Source: Archivesica marissinica
Lineage: Eukaryota; Mollusca; Bivalvia; Venerida; Vesicomyidae
Direction of reading: 5' to 3'
DNA length: 64,000 nucleotides
NCBI GenBank assembly: GCA_014843695.1
Contig: CM026393.1
Location: 7,288,440 to 7,352,439, forward strand
Under the pieces are notes generated by a model. It made no database searches and was not told the DNA's origin. It saw only the letters and a list, made by a program, of their open reading frames with translations. Below are positions 11,413 through 23,500 of the stretch, piece after piece; the stretch's first letter is position 1, and the number at the start of each line of letters is the position of its first letter. Position numbers and translations under genes: made by a program.

Positions 11413-12137
11413 ATATAGATTTAGCACGGTTGCTTCAGATGCAGAATGTTAATATCATTAAATTTGATGTTTTGAATGGAACAGAAATAGTGACCAGCAG
11501 ATTTTACATGTTTTAGCATACTTCATACAGATATTTTTCTTGATTCTGTTTTTATTTATTACGTAATGGACACTGCTTTAAAGCGACACCACATCGGTGA
11601 AAACGCAAATGTCTGCAGCATGTAATTTGCTGTTATATGGTATTGTTTTTTCCCTTCAAATAGTTGCCTCAAAAAATTGAGTATTTCAACAAATAAACAA
11701 ACGCGGTTTGTTAACATAACAAAATAATGTAAATAGGGTCAACATCCATGCGTAATACAACGCGTTTATCCTGAATAACACGAGGTATGGTATATATGTA
11801 CTGTGATATCTCACATGTGTGCCTTAGTTAAATTATCTCTAAACGAAAGTATCGCGTGTTTAGTATTGACTCCAATGATAAACAAACGTCAACTCAAGAG
11901 CGCGAATGACCGTTATATGAAATACTACTTTCACTTTTGAAAGTTTGTATACCACAAAACACTGTTTATTGGTTCAATGTTAGTGTTCGAATGTATTCAG
12001 AAGAATGTGTAGTAGCTATGCATTTATACGTGAGCACATTAATTTTATTTGCATTTTGCGATGTAATATCGCTTTAAAGTAAGCCCAAACGTTGCACCGA
12101 TTCTCTAAATTTACATTTGTTAAAAATCTGTACACTA
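11413..12137. other. AT-rich unique DNA with no recognised gene
   Basis: Single-copy AT-rich sequence downstream of the Vax stop codon. I found no frame of useful length, no RNA gene and no repeat structure in it. Confidence 0.7.
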
Positions 12138-12305
12138 TAACACCAATTCGCGTGTACTTTATATGATAATTTAAAACAGCAATTCACGTGTTTCACGTGT
12201 ACTATGACGCTAATTCGATTGTACTTTATATTGTAACTTAAAACAGCAATTCACGTGTTTCATGTGTACGATGACTCTAATTCGATTGTACTTTATGCTA
12301 TAACA
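12138..12305. repeat. 67-bp direct repeat, about 2.5 copies, with CACGTG motifs
   Basis: AAAACAGCAATTCACGTGTT recurs at an interval of 67 bp (12173 and 12240), and each unit ends with CTAATTCGATTGTACTTTAT. The first full unit has two CACGTG E-boxes (TTCACGTGTTTCACGTGTAC). In the second, one is changed to CATGTG. A decayed partial copy precedes them. Confidence 0.85.
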
Positions 12306-12323
12306 ATCAGTACATTTGCTAAG

Positions 12324-12609
12324 TAGGATCTGTAGTTCAGTGGTAACATGCTGGACTGGTAATCCAGGGATCGTAGGTTCAATCCACCAACTGACCCTAA
12401 TAAAATTAACAGTCTTTCGGGATGGGACTTTAAACCGAGGTCTCGTGTCGGTGCTTTACACCGTGCACGTAAAAGATCCAGTGGAAACTCTGGACTGGGT
12501 CTCTATCTGTATCATTGCACTATCCTCCAATAATCTAAAATGACTAATCTCTTTAGGGAGCGTCGTATGGGCAACCGGTAACGACGATAAATAAACGTAA
12601 AACACACAC
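12324..12609 (+). mobile_element. tRNA-derived SINE (Thr-like family)
   Basis: A near-complete copy. The head has TGTAGTTCAGTGGTAACATG (A-box region), an anticodon stem-loop CTGGA-CTGGTAA-TCCAG whose loop places GGT (threonine type) as the anticodon, and the B-box GGTTCAATCC. The body and tail match the copy at 10919-11190. The flanks ACATTTGCTAAG (12312-12323) and ACATTGGCTAGG (12610-12621) match at 10 of 12 positions, a decayed target duplication suggesting an older insertion. Confidence 0.88.
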
Positions 12610-12707
12610 ACATTGGCTAGGTTGTCAACGCCCAAATCAGTTCGTTACTCTTGGACATTACACGTGATAAAGATATGTATTGTATTTGTGAATACACACG
12701 CGGTGAT

Positions 12708-12998
12708 GTGTTTTTACGTTTATTTATCGTCGCTACCGGTTGCCCATATGAGCGACGCCTCCTGAAGAGATTAGTTATTTTAGATTTTGGAGGATAGTGC
12801 AATGATACAGACAGAGACCCATTCCAGAATCTCCTCTGGTTCTTTTACGTGCACGGTGTAAAGCACCGACACGAGACCTCGGTTTAACGTCCCATCTGAA
12901 AGACTGTTAATTTTATTAGGGTCAGACGGGGGATAGAACCTGCGATCCCTGGATTACCAGTCCAGCGTGTTACCACTGGACTACATATCCGCCTGTCG
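12708..12998 (-). mobile_element. tRNA-derived SINE (Thr-like family), sense to Vax, probable 3' UTR
   Basis: A minus-strand copy of the same family, flanked by a 9-bp duplication CGCGGTGAT (12699-12707 and 12999-13007). It begins 140 nt after the Vax stop codon and lies in the same orientation. On the minus strand it supplies AATAAA at 12917-12912 and, in its tail, at 12724-12719. These could act as polyadenylation signals for the gene, though nothing in the sequence proves use. The anticodon loop again reads CTGGTAA. Confidence 0.88.
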
Positions 12999-13137
12999 CG
13001 CGGTGATATACAGTGTAGCAGCATATATATCAATAAGATAATGCTTATCAAAATCAAATCAAATTTTAATTCTAATTTGCATAAAACATATAAATAACCA
13101 CACACATACTATTTACAAAATCAGAATACGTGTTCGT

Positions 13138-13353
13138 TTACGTCGGACTATATCCTGGAACTACATATGGGTGATACGCCGGAAGTAAGGTTGTCATGGC
13201 TGATGTACACTGTGAAGCTGAGGCTGAATCATGCTGGAGCATGCGCAGAATGTTGCATGCAGCAAAACTCTCCGATTTTGAATCCCGAACCTCGGCGTCA
13301 CGTACACGGTCACGTTTGTATTTTGTTCTTCGGTTCTGGAACCACACCTTTAC
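13138..13353 (-). CDS. vax: Vax-type homeobox gene, terminal coding exon
   Basis: This exon encodes the end of a DNA-binding homeodomain transcription factor. It opens after an acceptor ending GTTCGCTGCAG (AG at 13355-13354) with VKVWFQNRRTKYKRDR, homeodomain residues 45-60: recognition helix 3 with the invariant W48, F49, N51 and R53 and the base-contacting Q50. A 55-residue tail follows and ends at a TAA at 13140-13138. Just after the homeodomain, SESFAACNILRMLQ resembles the SETAATCSVLRLL-type motif that follows the homeodomain in vertebrate Vax proteins, as I recall it. The tail is short compared with vertebrate Vax1/Vax2. The exon is 216 nt, phase 0 at its start. Vax proteins pattern anterior ventral neural and eye tissue in vertebrates. 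A role here is inferred by homology only. EMX and NOTO are the nearest alternatives and fit less well. Confidence 0.9.
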   Translation of the reverse strand, partial: VKVWFQNRRTKYKRDRVRDAEVRDSKSESFAACNILRMLQHDSASASQCTSAMTTLLPAYHPYVVPGYSPT

Positions 13354-13686
13354 CTGCAGCGAACAAAACAAAGAAAAACCCAATAGTAAATATGTACCTA
13401 TTTAATGTATGATATTCTGATGACGTATTGCGTCAGACGTGCACTATAATAGTACAGTATCTACCTTGCCTAATGCATGTTATGGTTTAAATGGTATGCA
13501 TGTGTCAGCAGTTTGTATATGTATTGTTTGTTTTTACATAGTACGCAATTTTCAAAATGATATGGCATATCTTGTAGAAAAATGTTTGCAATTGAAATTG
13601 GGTAGAAATAAGAAGTTATGCGAATTTAGACATTAACACGAGGTCAATCGGAAATAAGTGACATATCTAATTGTTCTTCCGTCTGG

Positions 13687-14524
13687 GGATGGTACATGAT
13701 GTGGATGGTACATGATGTGGATGGTACATGATATGGATGGTACATGATATGGATGGTACATGATGTGGATGGTACATGATATGGATGGTACATGATGTGG
13801 ATAGTACATGATATGGATTGTACATGATGTGGATAGTACATGATATGGATTGTACATGATGTGGATGGTACATGATGTGGATGGTACATGATGTGGATGG
13901 TACATGATATGGATGGTACATGATATGGATGGTACATGATATGGATGGTACATGATATGGATGGTACATGATGTGGATGGTACATGATATGGATAGTACA
14001 TGATATGGATGGTACATGATGTGGATCGTACATGATGTGGACGGTAAATGATGTGGATGGTACATGATATGGATGGTACATGATGTGGATGGTACATGAT
14101 GTGGATGGTACATGATGTGGATCGTACATGATGTGGACGGTAAATGATGTGGATGGTACATGATATGGATGGTACATGATGTGGATGGTACATGATGTGG
14201 ATGGTACATGATATGGATGGTACATGATATGGATGGTACATGATATTGATGGTACATGATGTGGATGGTACATGATATGGATGGTACATGATATGGATGG
14301 GACATGATATGGATGGTACATAATGTGGATGGTACATGATGTGGATGGTACATGATGTGGATGGTACATGCTATGGATGGTACATGATATGGATGGTACA
14401 TAATGTGGATGGTACATGATGTGGATGGTACATAATGTGGATGGTACATGATATGGATGGTACATGATATGGATGGTACATAATATGGATGGTACATGAT
14501 ATGGATGGTACATGATACGGATGG
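13687..14524. repeat. 16-bp minisatellite array
   Basis: About 52 copies of a 16-bp unit GATGGTACATGATATG or its GATGTG form. The two forms are interspersed without a strict order. As 16 is not divisible by three, each minus-strand frame cycles through a 16-residue Tyr/His/Pro/Ser pattern and all three frames stay open, a clear sign of artefact. It begins 334 bp inside the Vax intron. Confidence 0.96.
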
Positions 14525-15148
14525 AATATTTTAAATGTTTTGAATTTTAATTTCGAAGTATAATGATACTGTTGGTTACTGCAACTTTTTTTGACTAATT
14601 AGTTTACTGAATGATATGTATGTATGCATACAGGGACCTACGAGCGTCTGGTTATCCTAGGCCAGGCCAATTTCTCAAGGAGAGACAACCTCACCCCCTG
14701 GAGAGACACATGCAGAGGTACTTCTTAGTTACGTTATTAAGTGTTACATATTTATAACAGAAGACATTTGGAAATGAAATGTTGCTATAATTGTCAGTCA
14801 AGAGAGTTGGTGATGTTTCCAAGATTTATCATTTCAGTGCTATAAATTGTCCTCTTTATTGAGAATTTCTTCTTAGGGGGGGGGGGTGTCAAAATATGGA
14901 AAAATAAATATTGCCAGAGTTGGTCTATGGGTGTTCAGACAAGATATTGTTTCACTTTTTATGTGGGATGATTTTTTCCCAGTATGTTTGCAGTTTTCCA
15001 CTCACAGTCCTGCATAAAAATGTGTATATCTTCATGTCAACTTCCGCTGTTTTCAGTTGATATTTTTGATGCATCTTGGTGTGTTTTCATGAAAGATAAA
15101 TAACTTCACTGTTGTTGAGTTTTCATGAAAGATAAATAACTTCACATG
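14525..15148. other. unique intronic DNA
   Basis: AT-rich sequence with a run of about 13 G near 14874-14886 and a short direct duplication of TTTTCATGAAAGATAAATAA (near 15088 and 15120). No gene or element was recognised. Confidence 0.7.
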
Positions 15149-15432
15149 ATGGTACACTACAGCAGCAGGGTTGTAGGTTACTGTTGGTACACTACAGCAG
15201 CAGGGGTGTAGGTTACTGTTGGTACACTACAGCATCAGGGGTGTAGGTTACTGTTGGTACACTACAGCAGCAGGGTTGTAGGTTACTGTTGGTACACTAC
15301 AGCAGCAGGGGTGTAGGTTACTGTTGGTACACTACAGCAGCAGGGGTGTAGGTTACTGTTGGTACACTAGAGCAGCAGGGGTGTAGGTTACTGTTGGTAC
15401 ACTACAGCAGCAGGGGTGTATGTTACAGTTGG
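15149..15432. repeat. 35-bp minisatellite, about 8 copies
   Basis: Units of 35 bp with landmark GGTACACTACAGCAGCAGGG followed by GTGTAGGTTACTGTT. Copies are nearly identical, differing at a G/T position (GGGTTGTAGG or GGGGTGTAGG) and a few single bases. Confidence 0.95.
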
Positions 15433-15439
15433 TACATGT

Positions 15440-15563
15440 GGGACTGCACACTTAAATACATGTTACTACTGCACACTTAAATACATGTGCAACTGCACAC
15501 TTAAATACAAGTGTGACTGCACACTTAAATACATGTGCAACTGCACACTTAAATACATGTGCA
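15440..15563. repeat. 24-bp minisatellite, about 5 copies
   Basis: Units with landmark ACTGCACACTTAAATACATG, mostly 24 bp, the first one slightly longer. The array abuts the next one with almost no spacer. Confidence 0.92.
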
Positions 15564-15985
15564 GCTCTACTATCAGAATCCATGTGTACACTACAGTGCG
15601 CTCTACTATCAGAATCCATGTGTACACTACAGTGCGCTCTACTATCAGAATCCATGTGTACACTACAGTGCGCTCTACTATCAGAATCCATGTGTACACT
15701 ACAGTATAGCTCTACTATCAGAATCCATGTGTACACTACAGTGCGCTCTACTATCAGAATCCATGTGTACACTACAGTATAGCTCTACTATCAGAATCCA
15801 TGTGTACACTACAGTATAGCTCTACTATCAGAATCCATGTGTACACTACAGTGCGCTCTACTATCAGAATCCATGTGTACACTACAGTATAGCTCTACTA
15901 TCAGAATCCATGTGTACACTACAGTATAGCTCTACTATCAGAATCCATGTGTACACTACAGTATAGCTCTACTATCAGACTCCAT
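15564..15985. repeat. 36/37-bp minisatellite, about 11 copies
   Basis: Units with landmark CTCTACTATCAGAATCCATG followed by TGTACACTACAG. The linker is either TGCG (36 bp) or TATAG (37 bp), and the two lengths are mixed. GTACACTACAG is also part of the 35-bp unit at 15149-15432, so the neighbouring arrays share a motif. Confidence 0.95.
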
Positions 15986-16012
15986 GTGGTACATGTGTGT
16001 ACGTTCTATGTA

Positions 16013-16512
16013 CGAGTGTATTGATCTGTTATTGCTCTCCACGTGTGTATTGATCTGTTATTGCTCTCCACGTGTGTATTGATCTGTTATTGCTCTCCAT
16101 GTGTGTATTGATCTGTTATTGCTCTCCACGTGTGTATTGATTTGTTATTGCTCTCCACGTGTGTATTGATCTGTTATTGCTCTCCACGTGTGTATTGATC
16201 TGTTATTGCTCTCCACGTGTGTATTGATCTGTTATTGCTCTCCACGTGTGTATTGATCTGTTATTGCTATCCACGTGTGTATTGATCTGTTATTGCTCTC
16301 CACGTGTGTATTGATCTGTTATTGCTCTCCACGTGTGTATTGATCTGTTATTGCTCTCCACGTGTGTATTGATCTGTTATTGCTCTCCACGTGTGTATTG
16401 ATCTGTTATTGCTCTCCACGTGTGTATTGGTCTAATATTGCTCTCCACGTGTGTATTGATCTGTTATTGCTCTCCACGTGTGTATTGATCTGTTATTGCT
16501 CTCCGCGTGTGT
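16013..16512. repeat. 29-bp minisatellite with an E-box in most units
   Basis: About 17 copies of a 29-bp unit TGTGTATTGATCTGTTATTG followed by CTCTCCACG. Nearly every junction reads CTCCACGTGTGTA and so creates the palindrome CACGTG. Confidence 0.96.
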
Positions 16513-16712
16513 ATGGATGGATGAAGACCCGGGGTGCCAAACAATATTTCACACACAGACGGGTACCCGGGTTGAACCACCAACCTTTCGCAAACCAGCT
16601 GGATAGTTTCCACCTATGAAAGAGTTCGGCATCATCAGTTGGATTCCAGCGGTTAATGGAAAAGCGATCGATGTGTAGTCAACGACCTAACCACTCGTCT
16701 ACCGGGGAATTA
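16513..16712 (-). mobile_element. tRNA-Ser-like SINE, decayed
   Basis: Minus-strand element related to 40075-40245. Its right end reads, on the minus strand, as a class-II-tRNA-like head (GACGAGTGGTTAGGTCG, then a B-box region with losses). Its left part contains GACGGGTACCCGGGTTGAACC, shared with the other copy (CGGACGGGTACCCGGGTTGAA there). No clean target duplication was found. Confidence 0.7.
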
Positions 16713-16819
16713 ATTTTCATTTAAAACGCATATCACATATAACTGTTAAGAAAACGACAGATCTCCTACACAGATTATAATAAGGAAATACAAAAAACAA
16801 CATTATTTGACTTTCAGTT

Positions 16820-16947
16820 ATTTATTGGCGAATAAAACATGGTATGGAGTTCTGACGCGTAGGAATTAACCATGCAGGGACTACGACTAAGTTGTTAATT
16901 CCGGCGCCCGTTCAGGACGGCAAACCATGCTTTATTCGATGATAAAT
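16820..16947. mobile_element. foldback element with nested inverted repeats
   Basis: ATTTATTGGCGAATAAAACATGGT-type sequence at 16820-16843 is the imperfect reverse complement of 16924-16947 (about 19 of 24 positions). Inside it, GGAATTAAC (16862-16870) pairs exactly with GTTAATTCC (16894-16902). The 128-bp region can therefore fold into a hairpin with two stems. It has no coding capacity. It could be a small foldback MITE or an RNA structure in the intron. Confidence 0.55.
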
Positions 16948-17504
16948 AGCGCAAATACAAATATTATTCTGAGTTCAACATGACCAAAATATCCAAAAAG
17001 CGCAAAATGCTTGGTGTTATTTTTTTAGAAAGCGTAAAAGACGTCACAAAACTACATAAATGCTAGCAAAATGACGCCAAGTTTGACATAACGCGCTAAA
17101 CCATGTTTTATGTCAGATTTAAGCACGGTAAATTCTTTCTTTGTGTATATCCTACAGACAAAATGCCGAGTCATGTTAGAATTTTAAATACTGAAACTTG
17201 ACTAAGTGTCTAGGAACTGGGAGATGTTCAATCTATGTTGTACAAGTATGAAACTATGTCAAACTCTGGCAAAACGCAACCCTGTTTGTAAACACATTGT
17301 ACTGTACAGTGTACACGTTTTAATTAAATACGTCATGTTCGAGTAAGATCTATTTGGATTGAACGACTCATGATCCAGATAAGAGACATATTCTCGGCTC
17401 ACTGTCATAATAACGTTCTAATAGTCAACATGATCTATATTGTGTTCTATATCAGTCGTAGCATTTTGTAGATTGCATATCTAAGTAAAGTAGGTTTGTT
17501 GTAA
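16948..17504. other. unique intronic DNA
   Basis: Single-copy AT-rich sequence between the foldback and the 63-bp array. CTAAACCATGTTTTATGTC near 17096 loosely resembles the foldback arm; otherwise nothing was recognised. Confidence 0.65.
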
Positions 17505-20500
17505 GAGAGCTTGTGTGGACATTAGCACACGCCCTGGTTCCTATCTACACGTGTATATAGTCAGATACAGAGCGTGTGTGAACATTAGTACAAGCCCTGG
17601 TACCTATCTACACGCATATACAGTCAGCTGCCAAGCGTGTGTGGACATTAGTACAAGCCCTGGTTCCTATCTACACGCATATACAGTCAACTACAGAACG
17701 TGTGTGGACATTAGTACAAGCCCTGGTTCCTATCTACACGTCTATACAGCCAGTTACAGGGCGTATGTGGACATTAGTACAAGCCTTGGTTCCTATCTAC
17801 ACGTCTATACAGCCAGTTACAGGGCGTATGTGGACATTAGTACAAGCCCTGGTTCCTATATACACGTGTATACAGTCAGCTACAGAGCGTGTGTGAACAT
17901 TAGTACAAGCCATGGTTCCTATATACGCGTATATACAGTCAGCTACAGAGCGTGTGTGGACATTAGTACATTCCCTGGTTCCTATCTAAACGCATATACA
18001 GTCAGCTACAAAGCGTGTGTGGACATTCGTACAAGCCCTGGTTCCTATCTACACGTGTATACAGTCAGGTACAGAGCGTGTGTGGACATTAGTACAAACC
18101 CTGGTTCCTATCTACACGTGTATACAGTCAGGTACAGAGCGTGTGTGGACATTAGTACAAGCCCTGGTTCCTATCTACACGTGTATACAGTCAGCTACAG
18201 AGCGTGTGTGGACATTAGTACAGGCCCTGGTTCCTATCTACACGCATATACAGTCAGCTACTGAGCGTGTGTGGACATTAGTACAAGCCCTGGTTTCTAT
18301 CTACGCGCATAAACAGTCAGCTACCAAGCGTGTGTGGACATTAGCATACGCCTTGGTTACTATCTACACGTGTATAGAGTCAGGTACAGAGCGTGTGTGG
18401 ACATTAGTACAAGCCCAGGTTCCTATCTACACGTGTATACAGCCAGGTACAGAGCGTGTGTGGACATTAGTACAAGCCCTGGTTCCTATATACGCGTATA
18501 TTCAGTCAGCTACCAAGCGTGTGTGGACATTAGTACAAGCCCTGGTTCCTATCTACACGCGTATACAATCAGCTACAAAGCGTGTGTGGACATTAGTAAA
18601 AGCCCTGGTTCCTATCTACGCGCGTATACAGTCAACTACAGAGCGTGTGTGGACATTAGTACAAGCCCTGATACGTATCTACACGTCTATACAGCCAGTT
18701 ACAGAGCGTGTGTGGACATTAGTACAAGCCCTGATTCCTATATACACGTGTATACAGTCAGCTACAGAGCGTGTGTGGACATTAGTACAAAGCCTGGTTC
18801 CTATCTACACGTGTATACAGTCAGGTACAGAGCATGTGTGGACATTAGTACAAGCCCTGGTTCCTATCTACACGTGTATACAGTCAGCTACAGAGCGTGT
18901 GTGGACATTAGTACAAGCCCTGGTTCCTATCTACACGCATATACAGTCAGCTACAGAGCGTGTGTGGACATTAGTACAAGCCCTGGTTTCTATCTACGCG
19001 CATAAACAGTCAGCTACCAAGCGTGTGTGGACATTAGCACACGACCTGGTTCCTATATACACGTGTATATGTCAGCTACAGAGCGTGAGTGGACATAAGT
19101 ACAAGCCCTGGTTACTATCTACACGTGTATACAGTCAGGTACAGAGCGTGTGTGGACATTAGTACAAGCCCAGGTTCCTATCTACACGTGTATACAGCCA
19201 GGTACAGAGCGTGTGTGGACATTAGTACAAGCACTGGTTCCTATATACGCGTATATACAGTCAGCTACCAAGCGTGTGTAGACATTAGTACAAGCCCTGG
19301 TTCCTATCTACACGCGTATACAATCAGCTACAAAGCGTGTGTGGACATTAGTCCAAGCCCTGGTTCCTATCTACACGTGTATACAGTCAGCTACAGGGCG
19401 TGTGTGGACATTAGCACAAGCCCTGGTTCCTATCTACACGTGTATATAGTCAGGGAGCAAGCGCGTGTGGACATTAGTACAAGTCCTGGTTCCTATCTAC
19501 ACGTGTATACAATCAGGTACAGAGCGTGTGTGGACATTCGTACAAGCCCTGGTTCCTATCTACATGTGTATATAGTCAGCTACCAAGCGCGTGTGGACAT
19601 TAGTATAAGGCCTGGTTCCTATCTACACGTGTAAACAGTCAGCTACAGAGCGTGTTTGGACATTAGTACAAGCCTTGGTTACTATCTACACGTGTATACA
19701 GTCAGCTACAGAGCGTGTTTGGACATTAGTACAAGCCTTGGTTCCTATCTACACGTGTATAAAGTTAGGTAAAGAGCATGTGTGGACATTAGTACAAGCC
19801 CTGGTTCCTATCTACACGTGTATACAGTCATTTACAGAGTGTGTGTGGATATTAGTACAAGCCCTGGTTCCTATCTACACGCATATAAAGTCAGTTACAG
19901 AGCGTGTGTGGACATTAGTACAAGCCCTGGTTCCTATATACCCGTGTATACAGTCAGTTACAGAGCGTGTGTGGACATTAGTACAAGCCCTGGTTCCTAT
20001 ATACACATGTGTACAGTCAGCTACAGAGCGTGTGTGGATATTAGTACAAGCCCTGGTTCCTATCTACACATGGGTACAGTCAGCTACAGAGCGTGTGTGG
20101 ATATTAGTACAAGCCCTGGTTCCTATCTACACGCATATAAAGTCAGTTACAGAACGTGTGTGAACATAAGTACAAGCCCTGGTTCCTATCTACACGTGTA
20201 TACAGTCAGCTACAGAGCGTGTGTGGACATTAGTACAAGCCCTGGTTCCTATCTACACATGTGTACAGTCAGCTACAGAGCGTGTTTGGACATTAGCACA
20301 AGCCCTGGTTCCTATCTACACGTATATACAGCCAGTTACAGAGCGTGTGTCGACATTAGTACAAGCCCTGGTTCCTATCTACACGTCTATACAGCCAGTT
20401 ACAGAGCGTGTGTGGACATTAGTACAAGCCCTGGTTCCTATCTACACGTATATACAGTCAGGTAGAGAGCGTGTGTGGACATTAGTACAAGCCCTGGTTC

Positions 20501-23500
20501 CTATCTACACGTCTATACAGCCAGTTACAGAGCGTGTGTGGACATTAGTACAAGCCCTGGTTCCTATCTACACGTGTATACAGTCAGCTTCCAAACGAGT
20601 GTGGACATTAGCACAAGCCATGGTTTCTATCTACACGTGTATATAGTCAGCTACAGAGCGTGTGTAAACATTAGTACAAGCCCTGGTTCCTATCTACACG
20701 CATATACAGTCAGCTGCCAAGCGTGTGTACATTAGTACAAGCCCTGGTTCCTATCTACACGCGTATACAGTAAACTACAGAACGTGTGTGGACATTAGTA
20801 CAAGCCCTGGTTCCTATCTACACGTCTATACAGCCAGTTACAGTGCGTATGTGGACATTAGTACAAGTCCTGGTTCCTATATGCACGTGTATACAGTCAG
20901 CTACAGAGCGTGTGTGGACATTAGTACAAGCCCTGGTTCCTATCTACACGTGTATACAGTCAGCTACAGAGCTTGTGTGGACATTAGTACAATCCCTGGT
21001 TCCTATCTAAACGCATATACAGTCAGCTACAGAGCGTGTGTGGACATTCGTACAAGCCCTGATTCCTATCTACACATGTGTAAAGTCAGCTACAGAGCGT
21101 GTTTGGACATTAGCACAAGCCCTGGTTCCTATCTACACGTATATACAGCCAGTTACACAGCGTGTGTCGACATTAGTACAAGCCCTGGTTCCTATCTACA
21201 CGTCTATACAGCCAGTTACAGAGCGTGTGTGGACATTAGTACAAGCCCTGGTTCCTATCTACACGTATATACAGTCAGGTACAGAGCGTGTGTGGACATT
21301 AGTACAAGCCCTGGTTCCTATCTACACGCGTATACAATCAGCTACAAAGCGTGTATGGACATTAGTACAAGCCCTGGTTCCTATCTAAGCGCGTATACAG
21401 TCAACTACAGAGCGTGTGTGGACATTAGTACAAGCCCTGGTTCGTATCTACACGTCTATACAGCCAGTTACAGAGCGTGTGTGGACATTAGTACAAGCCC
21501 TGATTCCTATATACACGTGTATACAGTCAGCTACAGAGCGTGTGTGGACATTAGTACAAACCCTGGTTCCTATCTACACGTGTATACAGTCAGGTACAGA
21601 GCATGTGTGGACATTAGTTCAAGCCCTGGTTCCTATCTACACGTGTATACAGTCAGCTACAGAGCGTGTGTGGACATTAGTACAAGCCCTGGTTCCTATC
21701 TACACGCATACACAGTCAGCTACAGAGCGTGTGTGGACATTAGTACAAGCGCTGGTTTCTATCTACGCCCATAAAGAGTCAGCTACCAAGCGTCTGTGGA
21801 CATTAGCACACGCACTGGTTCCTATCTACACGTGTATATGTCAGCTACAGAGCGTGTGTGGACATTAGTACAAACGCTTGTTACTATCTACACGTGTATA
21901 CAGTCAGGTACAGAGCGTGTGTGGACATTAGTACAAGCCCTGGTTCCTATCTACAGGTCTATACTGCCAGTTACAGAGCGTGTGTGGACATTAGTACAAG
22001 CCCTGGTTCCTATCTACACGTGTATACAGTCAGCTACAAAGCGCGTGTGGACATTAGTACAAGCCCTGGTTCCTATCTACACGTGTATACAGTCAGCTAC
22101 AGAGCGTGTGTGGACATTAGTACAAGCCCTGGTTCCTATCTACACGTATATACAGTCAGCTACAAGCGTGTGTGGACATTAGTACAAGCCCTGGTTCCTA
22201 TCTACACGCGTATACAGTCAACTACAGAACGTGTGTGGACATTAGTACAAGCCCTGGTTCCTATCTACACGTCTATACAGCCAGTTACAGAGCGTATGTG
22301 GACATTAGTACAAGTCCTGGTTCCTATATACACGTGTATACAGTCAGCTACAGAGCGTGTGTGGACATTAGTACAAGCCCTGGTTCCTATCTACACGTGT
22401 ATACAGTCAGCTACAGAGCGTGTGTGGACATTAGTACAAGCCCTGGTTCCTATCTAACGCATATACAGTCAGCTACAGAGCGTGTGTGGACATTAGTACA
22501 AGCCCTGGTTCCTATCTACACGTGTATACAGTCAGGTACAGAGCGTGTGTGGACATTAGTACAAGCCCAGGTTCCTATCTACACGTGTATACAGCCAGGT
22601 ACAGAGCGTGTGTGGACATTAGTACAAGCCCTGGTTCCTATATACGCGTATATACAGTCAGCTACCAAGCGTGTGTGGACATTAGTACAAGCCCTGGTTC
22701 CTATCTACACGCGTATACAGTCAGCTACAAAGCGTGTGTGGACATTAGTACAAGCCCTGGTTCCTATCTACGCGCGTATACAGTCAACTACAGAGCGTGT
22801 GTGGACATTAGTACAAGCCCTGGTTCGTATCTACACGTCTATACAGCCAGTTACAGAGCGTGTGTGGACATTAGTACAAGCCCTGATTCCTATATACACG
22901 TGTATACAGTCAGCTACAGAGCGTGTGTGGACATTAGTACAAACCCTGGTTCCTATCTACACGTGTATACAGTCAGGTACAGAGCGTGTGTGGACATTAG
23001 TACAAGCCCTGGTTCCTATCTACACGTGTATACAGTCAGCTACAGAGCGTGTGTGGACATTAGTACAAGCCCTGGTTCCTATCTACACGCATATACAGTC
23101 AGCTACAGAGCGTGTGTGGACATTAGTACAAGCCCTGGTTCCTATCTACACGTGTAAACAGTCAGCTACAAAGCGTGTGTGGACATTAGTACAAGCCCTG
23201 GTTCCTATATACACGTGTATAAGTCAGCTACAGAGCGTGTGTGGACATTAGTACAAGCCCTGGTTCCTATCTACACGTGTATACAGTCAGCTACAGAGCG
23301 TGTGTGGACATTAGTACAAGCCCTGGTTCCTATCTACACGTGTATACAGCCAGGTACAGAGCGTGTGTGGACATTAGTACAAGCCCTGGTTCCTATATAC
23401 ACGTATATACAGTCAGCTACCAAGCGTGTGTGGACATTAGTACAAGCCCTGGTTCCTATCTACACGCGTATACAGTCAGCTACAGAGCGTGTGTGGACAT

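Noticed and set aside
12324..12400. Functional tRNA-Thr gene
   Set aside because: The same head occurs in at least five copies followed by the same non-tRNA body and flanked by target duplications, so these are SINE heads. Acceptor stems are not convincing.
13167..13412. Plus-strand frames of 69 and 81 codons
   Set aside because: They are antisense to the Vax terminal exon, whose minus-strand reading matches a homeodomain residue by residue.
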